NCBI RefSeq assembly: GCF_000430745.1
Contig: NZ_AUMP01000003.1
Location: 281,503-345,502, forward strand
Direction of reading: 5' to 3'
From: Fictibacillus gelatini DSM 15865
GTDB taxonomy: Bacteria; Bacillota; Bacilli; Bacillales; Fictibacillaceae
DNA: 64,000 nucleotides
The notes under the pieces were generated by a model, which saw nothing but the letters and a program-made list of their open reading frames with translations, had not been told where the DNA came from and did no database searches. The position numbers and the translations under genes are program-made. This document shows positions 35,633 through 45,657 of this stretch, one piece after another (positions within the stretch are counted from its first letter, which is position 1; the number at the start of each line of letters is the position of its first letter).

Positions 35633-36589
35633 ATGAAGAGAAAATTAGGCTTACTTGTCATGGCATATGGGACACCAAATAGTATGGATGAAGTAGAATC
35701 CTATTACACACATATTCGGCATGGAAGAAAACCGCCCGAAGAGCTTTTAGATGATTTAAAAAGAAGATATAAAGCGATAGGAGGCATTTCTCCATTAACA
35801 AAAATTACGAGAAGCCAGGCTAAACAATTAGAGCTGAAACTCAATTCATGGTTTGAAGACATACAATTTGTTTCGTATCTCGGCTTTAAACATGCTTCTC
35901 CATTTATTGAAGATGCAGTCAAGCAGATGAAGGATGATGGAATAGAGGAAGCGATTAGCATTATTTTAGCGCCGCATTACTCGATTTATAGCTTAAAGGC
36001 CTACAATGACCGGGTGAAAATCTTCACCGAAAAAATAAACGGTCCGATCATTTATCCGATTGACTCCTGGTATGACGAGCCAAAGTTTATTTCATTCTGG
36101 GCAAAACAAATTAAAAAAACGATGGTATCGGTTGAGGATTTGTCGAAAGTTGTAGTTATTTTTTCCGCACATAGCCTTCCGGAAAAAATAATTTTAAATA
36201 AAGATCCGTATCCGGAGCAGCTTATCCGAACAGCTGAAATGATCGCACAAAAAGCTAATGTGAAACATTATGCGGTTGGCTGGCAGAGCGCGGGTAACAC
36301 AGGGGAAGCGTGGCTTGGTCCGGATGTACAAGACCTTACGCGCCAATTATATGAACGAAACGGATACACTTCTTTTATATATTGTCCTGTCGGCTTTGTT
36401 GCTGACCATCTTGAAGTTTTATATGACAACGATTTTGAATGCAAAGCTGTAACAGAAGAATTAGGCGTTCGCTATTACCGGCCTAAGATGCCGAATACGA
36501 ATCCGATCTTTATTGAAGGACTTGCGTCCGTTGTTGCAAAAAAAGCGAGAACACTTGAAAACGAAAAGGTTATCTTGATCCATTCATGA
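35633..36589 (+). CDS. hemH: Ferrochelatase (coproporphyrin III type in Firmicutes)
   Basis: A 318-residue class I chelatase inserting Fe2+ into the porphyrin. Motifs are LLVMAYGTP at the start, the signature [11 protein letters not shown] with the metal-site histidine, and [15 protein letters not shown]. In Firmicutes the substrate is coproporphyrin III (CpfC). The ATG at 35633 follows GGGAGG, 17 nt after the hemA stop, so the two form an operon. The usual chromosomal hemH lies with hemE and hemY; this isolated hemA-hemH pair next to katG is unusual. Confidence 0.92.
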   Translation: MKRKLGLLVMAYGTPNSMDEVESYYTHIRHGRKPPEELLDDLKRRYKAIGGISPLTKITRSQAKQLELKLNSWFEDIQFVSYLGFKHASPFIEDAVKQMKDDGIEEAISIILAPHYSIYSLKAYNDRVKIFTEKINGPIIYPIDSWYDEPKFISFWAKQIKKTMVSVEDLSKVVVIFSAHSLPEKIILNKDPYPEQLIRTAEMIAQKANVKHYAVGWQSAGNTGEAWLGPDVQDLTRQLYERNGYTSFIYCPVGFVADHLEVLYDNDFECKAVTEELGVRYYRPKMPNTNPIFIEGLASVVAKKARTLENEKVILIHS

Positions 36590-36646
36590 TAGAACCAGAG
36601 ACTATTATTTCAATTTTTATTTAATTAAAATTAATATAATTTAGTA

Positions 36647-36675
36647 TTGATTTTTTTATGATAAGTGTTATCATT
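36647..36675 (+). promoter_or_regulatory. katG promoter with Fur-family box
   Basis: TGATAAGTGTTATCA (36659-36673) is a perfect 6-3-6 palindrome differing at only two positions from the Fur consensus TGATAATNATTATCA and at four from PerR's TTATAATNATTATAA. It overlaps the promoter region, with TTGATT at 36647-36652 as a possible -35 element. A Fur-family protein binding here would occlude the polymerase. The PerR-like gene downstream of katG is the prime candidate. Confidence 0.55.
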
Positions 36676-36730
36676 GTAAGTGATAAATTTAATAAAAAAG
36701 CCATTTTCACGTATACAGAAAGGAGAATGA

Positions 36731-38944
<2,214 letters not shown>

Positions 38945-39041
38945 GAGATTCATATTTTTAGAAAGAAGTTTTAAATTCGTTCCAATCTCATTTATTCTCA
39001 AATTATTCTCATTTAATTGTGACAAATTAACACTCTAATTA

Positions 39042-39082
39042 GTAGTAGAAAAGATCATCAACTTGATGATCTTTTCTACTAC
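39042..39082 (+). repeat. 41-nt perfect palindrome between katG and perR-like gene
   Basis: A 20-bp arm beginning GTAGTAGAAAAGATC, a single C at the centre, and an exact complementary arm. The RNA would form a very stable hairpin. The usual trailing T run is absent, so it may be a katG terminator relying on the TTTT within the arm, or a leader structure of the regulator gene, whose TTGTGA-17-TAGTAG promoter would overlap its start. Confidence 0.7.
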
Positions 39083-39114
39083 GGAGTGCAAAAACCGAAT
39101 AAAGAGGTGTTGAA

Positions 39115-39555
39115 ATGAATCAACATCGTTTAAAGGAAGGGGTTGCTCTATTAAAAAATAATGGGGTAAGAATGACCGTACAACGTATGGCCATTCTGGA
39201 ATATTTAGCCACTACGGATTCCCATCCTACCGCTGATGAGATTTACAAATATTTAACCAACAGACTGTTAAACATTACAAATGCGACGATTTATAACAAT
39301 TTAAAATGCTTTAAAAAATATGGGCTCATTAAAGAATGGACATATGGAGAAGCTTCAAGCCGCTACGAGTGGGCAAAGAATTTCCATTATCATGTCGTTT
39401 GTAGATGTTGCGGGAAAATGCGCGATTTTAATTATCCCGAACTAAAGGAAATTGAGGAGTATGCTGAAAAACTTTCCGGGTTTCAAATTTCCTGCCATCT
39501 TTTTGAAATTCATGGCATTTGTCCGGAATGTAAAGAAGCCAGAAACAACTTTTAA
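39115..39555 (+). CDS. Fur-family peroxide regulator, PerR-like
   Basis: A 146-residue Fur-family repressor closely resembling B. subtilis PerR (145 residues). The winged helix covers ~17-80 (GVRMTVQRMAILEYL, NATIYNNLKCFKKYGL). The zinc site cysteines are in CRCCGKM and ICPEC. Of the five PerR metal ligands, H37 (SHPTA), H91 and H93 (FHYH) and D104 (RDFNYP) are kept, but the equivalent of D85 is glutamate (SSRYE instead of SSRFD). It may therefore be a paralogue with altered peroxide or metal sensitivity. It directly follows katG. Confidence 0.88.
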   Translation: MNQHRLKEGVALLKNNGVRMTVQRMAILEYLATTDSHPTADEIYKYLTNRLLNITNATIYNNLKCFKKYGLIKEWTYGEASSRYEWAKNFHYHVVCRCCGKMRDFNYPELKEIEEYAEKLSGFQISCHLFEIHGICPECKEARNNF

Positions 39556-39594
39556 TTTGGTCAGTTAATTGAATAATGAGGAAGTGACAAAATC

Positions 39595-40953
39595 ATGTCC
39601 GCATTTGATCTTATTATACGAAATGGGACGATGGTAACGTCTGATTCAGTCTTACGGGGCGATATCGTTATTAACGATGGAAAAATCGAAAAAATCGTCG
39701 AGAATGAATCGTTTGAAGGCGAAGGCCTTCGAGAGATTGATGCTACCGATCTATATATATTTCCGGGATTAATTGATTCACACGTTCATTTTAATGAACC
39801 TGGAAGAACGGAATGGGAAGGATTTCAAACAGGTAGCAGAAGTCTGGCGGCAGGAGGAGCAACGACCTTTTTCGATATGCAGTTAAACAGCCATCCTCCA
39901 ACGATTACGAAACACGCGTTCGAATTGAAAGATAAACTGGCAAAACAGAAAGCGATTGTTGACTACAGGCTGTGGGGAGGATTGGTTCCTTCAAATCTGG
40001 AGTATTTAGAAGAATTGCATGAATGCGGCGTCATCGGTTTTAAAGCTTTTATGTCTCCTAGTGGTATTAATGAATTTCAAAATGCAAATGATCAAATCCT
40101 TTATAAAGGGATGGAAAAAATTGCTCAATTGAATTCTGTTTTAGCCGTTCATGCGGAAAGCACAGATATAACGAATCAATTAGCTGAAGAAAAGCGCAAG
40201 GCAGGAAAAACGGCAGCAATCGATTTTTGTGAATCACGGCCGATTTTATCTGAAATTGAAGCAGTGGCAAGAATTTTATCGTACGCTCAAGTAACTGGTT
40301 GTAAGCTACATATCGTCCATGCAAGCAGCAGTCAAGTCGTATCATTAGTGACACGGGCAAAACAAATAGGTATTGATGTTACTGTTGAAACGTGCCCGCA
40401 TTACCTTTCTTTAACAACAGAAGATTTTTCAAGAATCGGCCCTGTTGCAAAATGCGCCCCGCCGTTAAGAGGTAAAGATGAAGTGGAGGCGTTATGGAAA
40501 TCATTCGCCGATGGAGAAATTGACATTATCGGTTCTGACCATTCGCCAGCTCCGCCAATGATGAAGCAAGCGGAAGATGGTGACATGTTTAAAGCGTGGG
40601 GAGGCATTTCGGGTGCACAATCGACACTTTCGGTACTGCTGGAAGAAGGGTATTGGAAACGGAATATCCCATTAGAAAGAATTGTAGAAACGACGTCAAC
40701 AAACCCCGCAAAAAGGTTCGGACTATACCCTCAAAAAGGGACGATTGCTGTCGGCAGCGATGCAGACTTAGCGATCGTGAATCTTACTCAGTTTTACCGT
40801 TTGAACGAGAATGATCTTTTTTACCGTCATCCACATTCGCCATATGTCGGGAAAACGTTCAGAGGAAAAAATGTGGCGACGATTGTCAAAGGGAAGATTG
40901 TGTTTGAAAATGGACAAATCATTTCATCCGGGCAATATGAAACGATTCCATAA
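39595..40953 (+). CDS. allB: Allantoinase
   Basis: A 452-residue cyclic amidohydrolase opening allantoin to allantoate. Metal ligands: DSHVHFNEPGRTEWEGF near residue 62, the carboxylated lysine in GVIGFKAFMSP, VHAES, HIVHASS, and the aspartate in IGSDHSP. The match to allantoinase rather than dihydropyrimidinase is supported by the EPGRTEWEGF segment and by uricase and allC in the same window. It lies downstream of the perR-like gene and upstream of an M20 hydrolase, separated from the uricase operon by the peroxide/heme block. Confidence 0.93.
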   Translation: MSAFDLIIRNGTMVTSDSVLRGDIVINDGKIEKIVENESFEGEGLREIDATDLYIFPGLIDSHVHFNEPGRTEWEGFQTGSRSLAAGGATTFFDMQLNSHPPTITKHAFELKDKLAKQKAIVDYRLWGGLVPSNLEYLEELHECGVIGFKAFMSPSGINEFQNANDQILYKGMEKIAQLNSVLAVHAESTDITNQLAEEKRKAGKTAAIDFCESRPILSEIEAVARILSYAQVTGCKLHIVHASSSQVVSLVTRAKQIGIDVTVETCPHYLSLTTEDFSRIGPVAKCAPPLRGKDEVEALWKSFADGEIDIIGSDHSPAPPMMKQAEDGDMFKAWGGISGAQSTLSVLLEEGYWKRNIPLERIVETTSTNPAKRFGLYPQKGTIAVGSDADLAIVNLTQFYRLNENDLFYRHPHSPYVGKTFRGKNVATIVKGKIVFENGQIISSGQYETIP

Positions 40954-41021
40954 TATCAATTTTCCTAATACTTTGTGCTTTCTGGTTTTTCATACAAATC
41001 ATAACAAAGGAGCGAATTGAA

Positions 41022-42278
41022 TTGAGTACAAAAACGTTAAGTGCTGAGAAACAACAACTTATCCAATATATTGAGGATCATAAAGATGAATTGATCGGTT
41101 TCCTGCAGGAACTTGTTTCGATCCCATCGGATAATCCTCCTGGAGATTTGCAAGAGATTGCTGAACATATTGGCAAACGCTTAAATGAATTTGAATTTGA
41201 AAACGTAAAGCTTCATGAGGTGGAAGAGGAACTTGTAAAAGCCCATGGGATGATTCGCGTATCGAATGTTGTTGGTTTTCAAACGTTTGGCAACGGGGAA
41301 GGCCCAGAAATTACGTTAACTTCTCACGGGGATGTCGTACCCCCGGGCCTTGGATGGACACAGGATCCGTATGGCGGAAATATTGTCGACGGAAAATTAT
41401 ACGGCCGTGGTGCAGCCGTCTCTAAATCGGACATTGCTTCTTACACGTTTGCGGCATTAGCTTTACGGCAATTTAAAGATAAATTGAAAGGGAAAATCTC
41501 CTTTGCATTTACATTTGATGAAGAAACAGGCGGCTTAGTAGGACCGAAATGGCTGCTGGATCGAAAGCTGGTCAATCCTGATATGGCGATTTATCCGGGC
41601 TTCACCTATTCTCTCGTAAATGCTCACAACGGTTGCCTTCACCTTGAAGTGAAATTAAAAGGGAAATCTGCTCATGCAGCTGAGCCTCAGCACGGACATG
41701 ATGCGTTAGAAGCGATGACAGGTGTGTTGAATGCGATTTATAACTATCGGGATTCGCTCTCTTCGATCCATTCGAAAATTCCGGGCATTGATACGCCGAA
41801 TATTACGGTAGGATTAATTTCCGGCGGGATTAATACAAATGTCGTCCCTGATGAGTGTGTGATTCGTATGGACCGGCGATTGATTCCGGAAGAAGATGGT
41901 GAAATGGTTGAAAAAGAGCTTCGCAATATCATTGATACTGCCGTGGAGAAGTACGAAGGCATTCAAGCGGAAGTCACTCGTATTCTATTAGCAAACAGCT
42001 TTGGCCCAACACCTGTTAACTCTCCATTAGTGAAAGCGGTCGCTTCCAATTGGAAAGAAGTGATGGAGACGGATGAAGAACTAGAAATTAAAGGTTCGCC
42101 ATTGTATACGGATGCCCGCCTTTTTGCCGAAGCAGGTGTACCTATCGTCTTGTTTGGCGCCGGTCCGCGAACATTGTTAGAAGCGAACGGACACCGTGCT
42201 GACGAACATGTAAAAATTGACGATTTGCTCAAATCAACGAAAATCGTTGCTTTAGCGCTTTATGATTTATTGCAATAA
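41022..42278 (+). CDS. M20-family deacylase/amidohydrolase (ArgE/DapE type), substrate unknown
   Basis: A 418-residue metallohydrolase. Metal ligands are visible in TSHGDVVPPG, a second ligand in DGKLYGRGAAVSKSD, the general base pair in FTFDEETGG, and a dimerisation domain with GKSAHAAEPQHG. The family includes acetylornithine deacetylase and succinyl-diaminopimelate desuccinylase. It is not closely like the AllC-type enzyme at 23.2 kb, so an activity on a purine-derived ureido or N-acyl compound is possible but unproven. TTG start at 41022 with AAAGGAG 9 nt upstream. It lies between allantoinase and the dehydrogenase. Confidence 0.82.
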   Translation: MSTKTLSAEKQQLIQYIEDHKDELIGFLQELVSIPSDNPPGDLQEIAEHIGKRLNEFEFENVKLHEVEEELVKAHGMIRVSNVVGFQTFGNGEGPEITLTSHGDVVPPGLGWTQDPYGGNIVDGKLYGRGAAVSKSDIASYTFAALALRQFKDKLKGKISFAFTFDEETGGLVGPKWLLDRKLVNPDMAIYPGFTYSLVNAHNGCLHLEVKLKGKSAHAAEPQHGHDALEAMTGVLNAIYNYRDSLSSIHSKIPGIDTPNITVGLISGGINTNVVPDECVIRMDRRLIPEEDGEMVEKELRNIIDTAVEKYEGIQAEVTRILLANSFGPTPVNSPLVKAVASNWKEVMETDEELEIKGSPLYTDARLFAEAGVPIVLFGAGPRTLLEANGHRADEHVKIDDLLKSTKIVALALYDLLQ

Positions 42279-42308
42279 AGTCCTTTAACTTAAGGAGTTG
42301 GACAAGCG

Positions 42309-43193
42309 ATGAAACTGGGGTTTATAGGATTAGGAAACATGGGCCTTCCGATGGCGATCAATCTAGTAAAAGCAAACTATGAAACATTTGGAATTAACCG
42401 GAGCAAAGGAAAAGAAATGACTTTCGCTGAAAATGGCGGAAAAATTGGCAAGTCGGTTGCCGAGCTTGCCAAAGAGGCGGATGTCATCATGACATGCCTT
42501 CCGTTACCTGATGATGTAGAGAACATCTATTTCAGCAAAGACGGTATTCTACCAAATGGTAAAGAAGGATTGACGTTAATCGATTTTAGCACGGTTTCTC
42601 CGGATTTAAATGAAAAAATATATGAAGCGGCAAAGAAAAAAGGAATCGGCTTTTTAGATGCGCCGATCAGCGGCGGAAATGAAGGGGCAAGATTAGGAAC
42701 GTTAAGCATTATGGTCGGCGGTGACAGGGAAGTCTTTAATAAAGTTTACCCGATTTTCGAAGTGCTCGGGAAAAACATTTACCATACGGGGAAAGTCGGT
42801 AATGGGACAATTTTTAAACTCATTAATCAATACATGGTCAGCGTTCATACTCAGGCTGTCAGTGAAGCGTTGTTTTTAGCTGAAAAAATGGGGATCGAGT
42901 TAGAAAACTTGTTTGAAATATTGAATAATAGCTATGCCCAGAGCCGCATTTTCGAACGGCATTTTAAGTACATTTCCAAAAACGAGTATGAACCGGGCTT
43001 TGCTCTTAATTTGTTATACAAAGATATGTCATTAGTGCAACAAATGGCCGAAAACAATAATATTAAATTGCCAGCAGGAGAACTCGTGAACAAGATGCTT
43101 GAAAGCGCAAAAGAATCGGATTATCAAAATGATGACATGTCGGCACACTATTTGTTTTTTAAAGAGAAAAGCAACGTGGAATTGGTGAAATAG
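42309..43193 (+). CDS. Beta-hydroxyacid dehydrogenase (tartronate semialdehyde reductase / L-threonate dehydrogenase-like)
   Basis: A 294-residue NAD(P)-dependent enzyme of the 3-hydroxyisobutyrate dehydrogenase family. The Rossmann motif GFIGLGNMGLPMAINLVKA is at the start, the substrate loop is DAPISGGNEGARLGTL, and the catalytic lysine lies in FKLINQYM. Relatives reduce tartronate semialdehyde to glycerate (GarR/GlxR) or oxidise L-threonate (LtnD). Both fit a cluster with a TPP carboligase and a DUF1537 kinase. It is followed 65 nt later by a class II aldolase. ATG after AAGGAG. Confidence 0.85.
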   Translation: MKLGFIGLGNMGLPMAINLVKANYETFGINRSKGKEMTFAENGGKIGKSVAELAKEADVIMTCLPLPDDVENIYFSKDGILPNGKEGLTLIDFSTVSPDLNEKIYEAAKKKGIGFLDAPISGGNEGARLGTLSIMVGGDREVFNKVYPIFEVLGKNIYHTGKVGNGTIFKLINQYMVSVHTQAVSEALFLAEKMGIELENLFEILNNSYAQSRIFERHFKYISKNEYEPGFALNLLYKDMSLVQQMAENNNIKLPAGELVNKMLESAKESDYQNDDMSAHYLFFKEKSNVELVK

Positions 43194-43237
43194 AAAAGAA
43201 TGTAATAAGCAGGTTCCTGCTTATTACATTCTTTTCT
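43192..43237 (+). repeat. 46-nt near-perfect palindrome carrying the operator core
   Basis: A 22-bp inverted repeat (left arm begins AGAAAAGAATGTAATAAGC) has a 2-nt centre, between the dehydrogenase and the aldolase. Each arm contains TGTAATAAGC, the core of the candidate IclR operators at 16.8 kb. A CTTTTCTTCT tail follows, so it may act as a terminator or attenuator. The shared core suggests it could also bind the regulator. Confidence 0.65.
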
Positions 43238-43258
43238 TCTAATAAAGGAGAGATTGAA

Positions 43259-44122
43259 ATGCTAATCAGTACGAAAGAAATGTTAAAGAAAGCGCAAGAA
43301 GAAACACGCGCAGTTGCAGCCTTTAATACGTATAGCCTGGAGACAGTGCAAGCAGCAATTTCTTCCGCTGAAAAGGAAGAGCAGCCTGTCATCATCGCGC
43401 TTGGCGAACGGTATTTCCCGACGGTTGATGTTGAAGGCTTTGCAGCAATGGTGAAAGCGATGGCGCACAAGGCGGCAATTCCGGTGGCTCTCCATCTGGA
43501 TCACGCCTATGAGAAGGACTCGATCATTCGTGCGATCAAAAACGGATTTACATCTGTTATGTATGACGGATCAAAATACCCGCTAAAAGAAAATATAAAG
43601 CGGACGAAAGAAATTGTAGATATTGCCCATATGGAGGGTGTATCCGTTGAAGCAGAAATTGGCTCGATGGCGAAGGGGGCTTATTCGGATGAAGAAGAAG
43701 GAGATGGAACGTTAACTGATCCATTATTAGCAAACGAATTTGTTAAAGCGACGAATATTGATTTTTTGGCTGCAGCGATCGGGACTGTTCATGGAATGTA
43801 TCAAGGCGAGCCGAACATTGATCTTGAACGCCTTCAACAAATTCATGAACTTGTCAACATTCCATTAGTATTGCACGGCGGTTCCGGAACGCCTGATGAA
43901 AAAATAGTGGAGACGATCAATCATGGAATTTGCAAAATTAACGTAAACACAGAGATTTCAGTGGCTGCTGTAACATTTTTGAAATCCGCATTTGATGATG
44001 AGTTTAAAGATGATCCGATGCCTCATTTATCTAATATTAACCGGGTAATGCAGCAAAAAATGGAGAAAGCTATGCAGCGATTTGTGCGTCTGTTTTCAAA
44101 TGAAAAGCAGGCAGTTTGTTAA
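43259..44122 (+). CDS. Class II ketose-bisphosphate aldolase (FbaA/KbaY type)
   Basis: A 287-residue zinc aldolase. Motifs are VAAFNTYSLETVQA at the start, ALHLDHAYEKDSI with metal histidine and catalytic aspartate, SVEAEIGSM, AAAIGTVHGMY, VLHGGSGTPDEKI with a zinc histidine, and CKINVNTEIS. Such enzymes make or cleave DHAP adducts (fructose- or tagatose-bisphosphate). The ATG follows AAAGGAGAGA. Together with the dehydrogenase just upstream and the DUF1537 kinase at 18.7 kb it matches the domain set of a plant fusion protein (Arabidopsis At1g18270, from memory). This suggests a joint acid-sugar pathway rather than glycolysis. Confidence 0.87.
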   Translation: MLISTKEMLKKAQEETRAVAAFNTYSLETVQAAISSAEKEEQPVIIALGERYFPTVDVEGFAAMVKAMAHKAAIPVALHLDHAYEKDSIIRAIKNGFTSVMYDGSKYPLKENIKRTKEIVDIAHMEGVSVEAEIGSMAKGAYSDEEEGDGTLTDPLLANEFVKATNIDFLAAAIGTVHGMYQGEPNIDLERLQQIHELVNIPLVLHGGSGTPDEKIVETINHGICKINVNTEISVAAVTFLKSAFDDEFKDDPMPHLSNINRVMQQKMEKAMQRFVRLFSNEKQAVC

Positions 44123-44129
44123 AAAAGGC

Positions 44130-44167
44130 AAACCATCCTTTTATAGGAGGGATGGTTTTCTTTTTTG
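44130..44167 (+). terminator. Intrinsic terminator after the aldolase gene
   Basis: AAACCATCC / GGATGGTTT stem followed by CTTTTTT. Confidence 0.75.
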
Positions 44168-44191
44168 TTTGAATTTATAAAAAATTCGCAA

Positions 44192-44220
44192 TTGAAGTGA
44201 TTGTGTAATTGGGTTATTAT
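44192..44220 (+). promoter_or_regulatory. Sigma-A promoter of the glycolate oxidase operon
   Basis: TTGAAG, a 17-nt spacer and TATTAT, giving a leader of about 110 nt before glcE. Confidence 0.6.
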
Positions 44221-44299
44221 ATCAGCAAAAGGAAAAATAGCTTCATCTTAACAAAGCTATGTCTGAAATCAGCTCCATATTTTACGACTGTTTGGGAAC

Positions 44300-44322
44300 T
44301 TTGTTGTTTATAACGCAACAAA
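44300..44322 (+). promoter_or_regulatory. Candidate IclR-type operator upstream of glcE
   Basis: TTTGTTG, a 9-nt centre TTTATAACG, then CAACAAA: a perfect 7-bp inverted repeat. Its left part, TTTGTTGTTTATAAC, closely resembles the reverse complement of the operators at 16.8 kb (TTTGTTGCTTATTAC). It lies just before the glcE ribosome binding site, as copy C does before the transketolase gene. Confidence 0.5.
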
Positions 44323-44341
44323 CTGGGGGGTGTCTAAAATA

Positions 44342-45655
44342 GTGGTTACTGAGTTAGAGAAGATCGTTGATGAAAAGCGAATCGTAAAGTCAGGAGATGA
44401 AGATCCGTTCGGCAACCTCGGAAAGTGTACAGTTTATCCGCAAACAGAAGAAGAAATTTCGGCCATTTTAACTTACGCATCCAAAAATGGCAGGAAAGTA
44501 TTTGTTGAAGGCTCCGGCACGAAAAAAGGGTTTGGCGGCCTTTTGGAAAAAGCCGATATTTTACTTTCCTTGAGCCATTGTAAAGGTGTTGTCGAATATT
44601 CGGCAGGCGATCTTACTATAACTGTTCGTCCAGGAACAACGATAAAAGAAATTGGGGAATATCTGGCTCCGTTTGGTCAGTGTCTCTCCGTTGATCCTGC
44701 GTGGCCGGAATTTGCGACGATTGGCGGTGTGATTGCTGCCAATTCCAGCGGACCAAAGCGGCTGAAATACGGTTCAGCCCGGGACTTTGTCATCGGTTTA
44801 AGGGTCGTTTACCCGGACGGCAAGGTGATTCGCACTGGCGGTAAAGTTGTGAAAAACGTTGCCGGCTATGATATGAACAAGCTATTTGTTGGTTCAATGG
44901 GAACGCTCGGAGTCATTAGTGAAGTAACAGTAAAGCTCAGGCCATTGCCTAAATATGAAAGTCTCGTCCTTCTATCTTTTTCTGAAAAAAATTTACATGA
45001 AATCCGTTCATTTGTTATTCAACTTCTAGACTCGATGATGGAACCGGTTTCTCTTGAACTGGTCAATCCAACGTTATCCAATCAGCTGACCGGGTTAGAA
45101 GGTTACACGCTATTCATCGGGTTAGAAGGTATTGAAAAATCGGTCCTTTATCAAGAAATGTGGATAAAGGAACATCAACCGAAAGAAACGGAATTAATTA
45201 TCTTGCAGCAACATGAAGCAAAAAAGATCTGGTCTACATTTGCCAAATTAGCTCCGAATCCGCTACGAATAAAAGAAATTGATGAAAGTAATCTGGAAAT
45301 AGGAATTAAAATTGGAAGTAAAAATATCGATGTCATTGAACTAGTAGAAGCGTGCCATCTCATGAGCTTAAATAAACATGTCGACGTGCGGGTTCATGGT
45401 GGGATTGGGCATGGGATTACGAAAGCGTATGTCAAAGGGAATACAGAGGCTGTATTATCGTATGTAAGGGACATCAGGTCTGCCGGGTGTAATAAAGGAG
45501 GGTACGCTATTGTCGAGCATGCGCCTTATATACTGAGAAAACACGTTAATGTTTGGGGAGATCCACCTTCTTATTTTTCATTGCTTGAAGGGATTAAAAA
45601 AGCCATCGATCCAAATAACGTCCTGAACACGCAGCGATTCGTCGGAGGTTTGTAA
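44342..45655 (+). CDS. glcE: Glycolate oxidase FAD-binding subunit GlcE-like
   Basis: A protein of about 437 residues with a PCMH-type FAD-binding domain (VFVEGSGTKKGFGG, VDPAWPEFATIGGVIAANSSGPKRLKYGSARD split over two blocks, GKVVKNVAGYDMNKLFVGSMGTLGV) and a C-terminal cap. It is one of three subunits of glycolate dehydrogenase (GlcDEF), oxidising glycolate to glyoxylate. The GTG at 44342 is preferred because GGGGGGTG lies about 10 nt upstream; an in-frame GTG at 44330 is inside that sequence. The glcF gene follows after 2 nt. Confidence 0.85.
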   Translation: MVTELEKIVDEKRIVKSGDEDPFGNLGKCTVYPQTEEEISAILTYASKNGRKVFVEGSGTKKGFGGLLEKADILLSLSHCKGVVEYSAGDLTITVRPGTTIKEIGEYLAPFGQCLSVDPAWPEFATIGGVIAANSSGPKRLKYGSARDFVIGLRVVYPDGKVIRTGGKVVKNVAGYDMNKLFVGSMGTLGVISEVTVKLRPLPKYESLVLLSFSEKNLHEIRSFVIQLLDSMMEPVSLELVNPTLSNQLTGLEGYTLFIGLEGIEKSVLYQEMWIKEHQPKETELIILQQHEAKKIWSTFAKLAPNPLRIKEIDESNLEIGIKIGSKNIDVIELVEACHLMSLNKHVDVRVHGGIGHGITKAYVKGNTEAVLSYVRDIRSAGCNKGGYAIVEHAPYILRKHVNVWGDPPSYFSLLEGIKKAIDPNNVLNTQRFVGGL

Positions 45656-45657
45656 AA

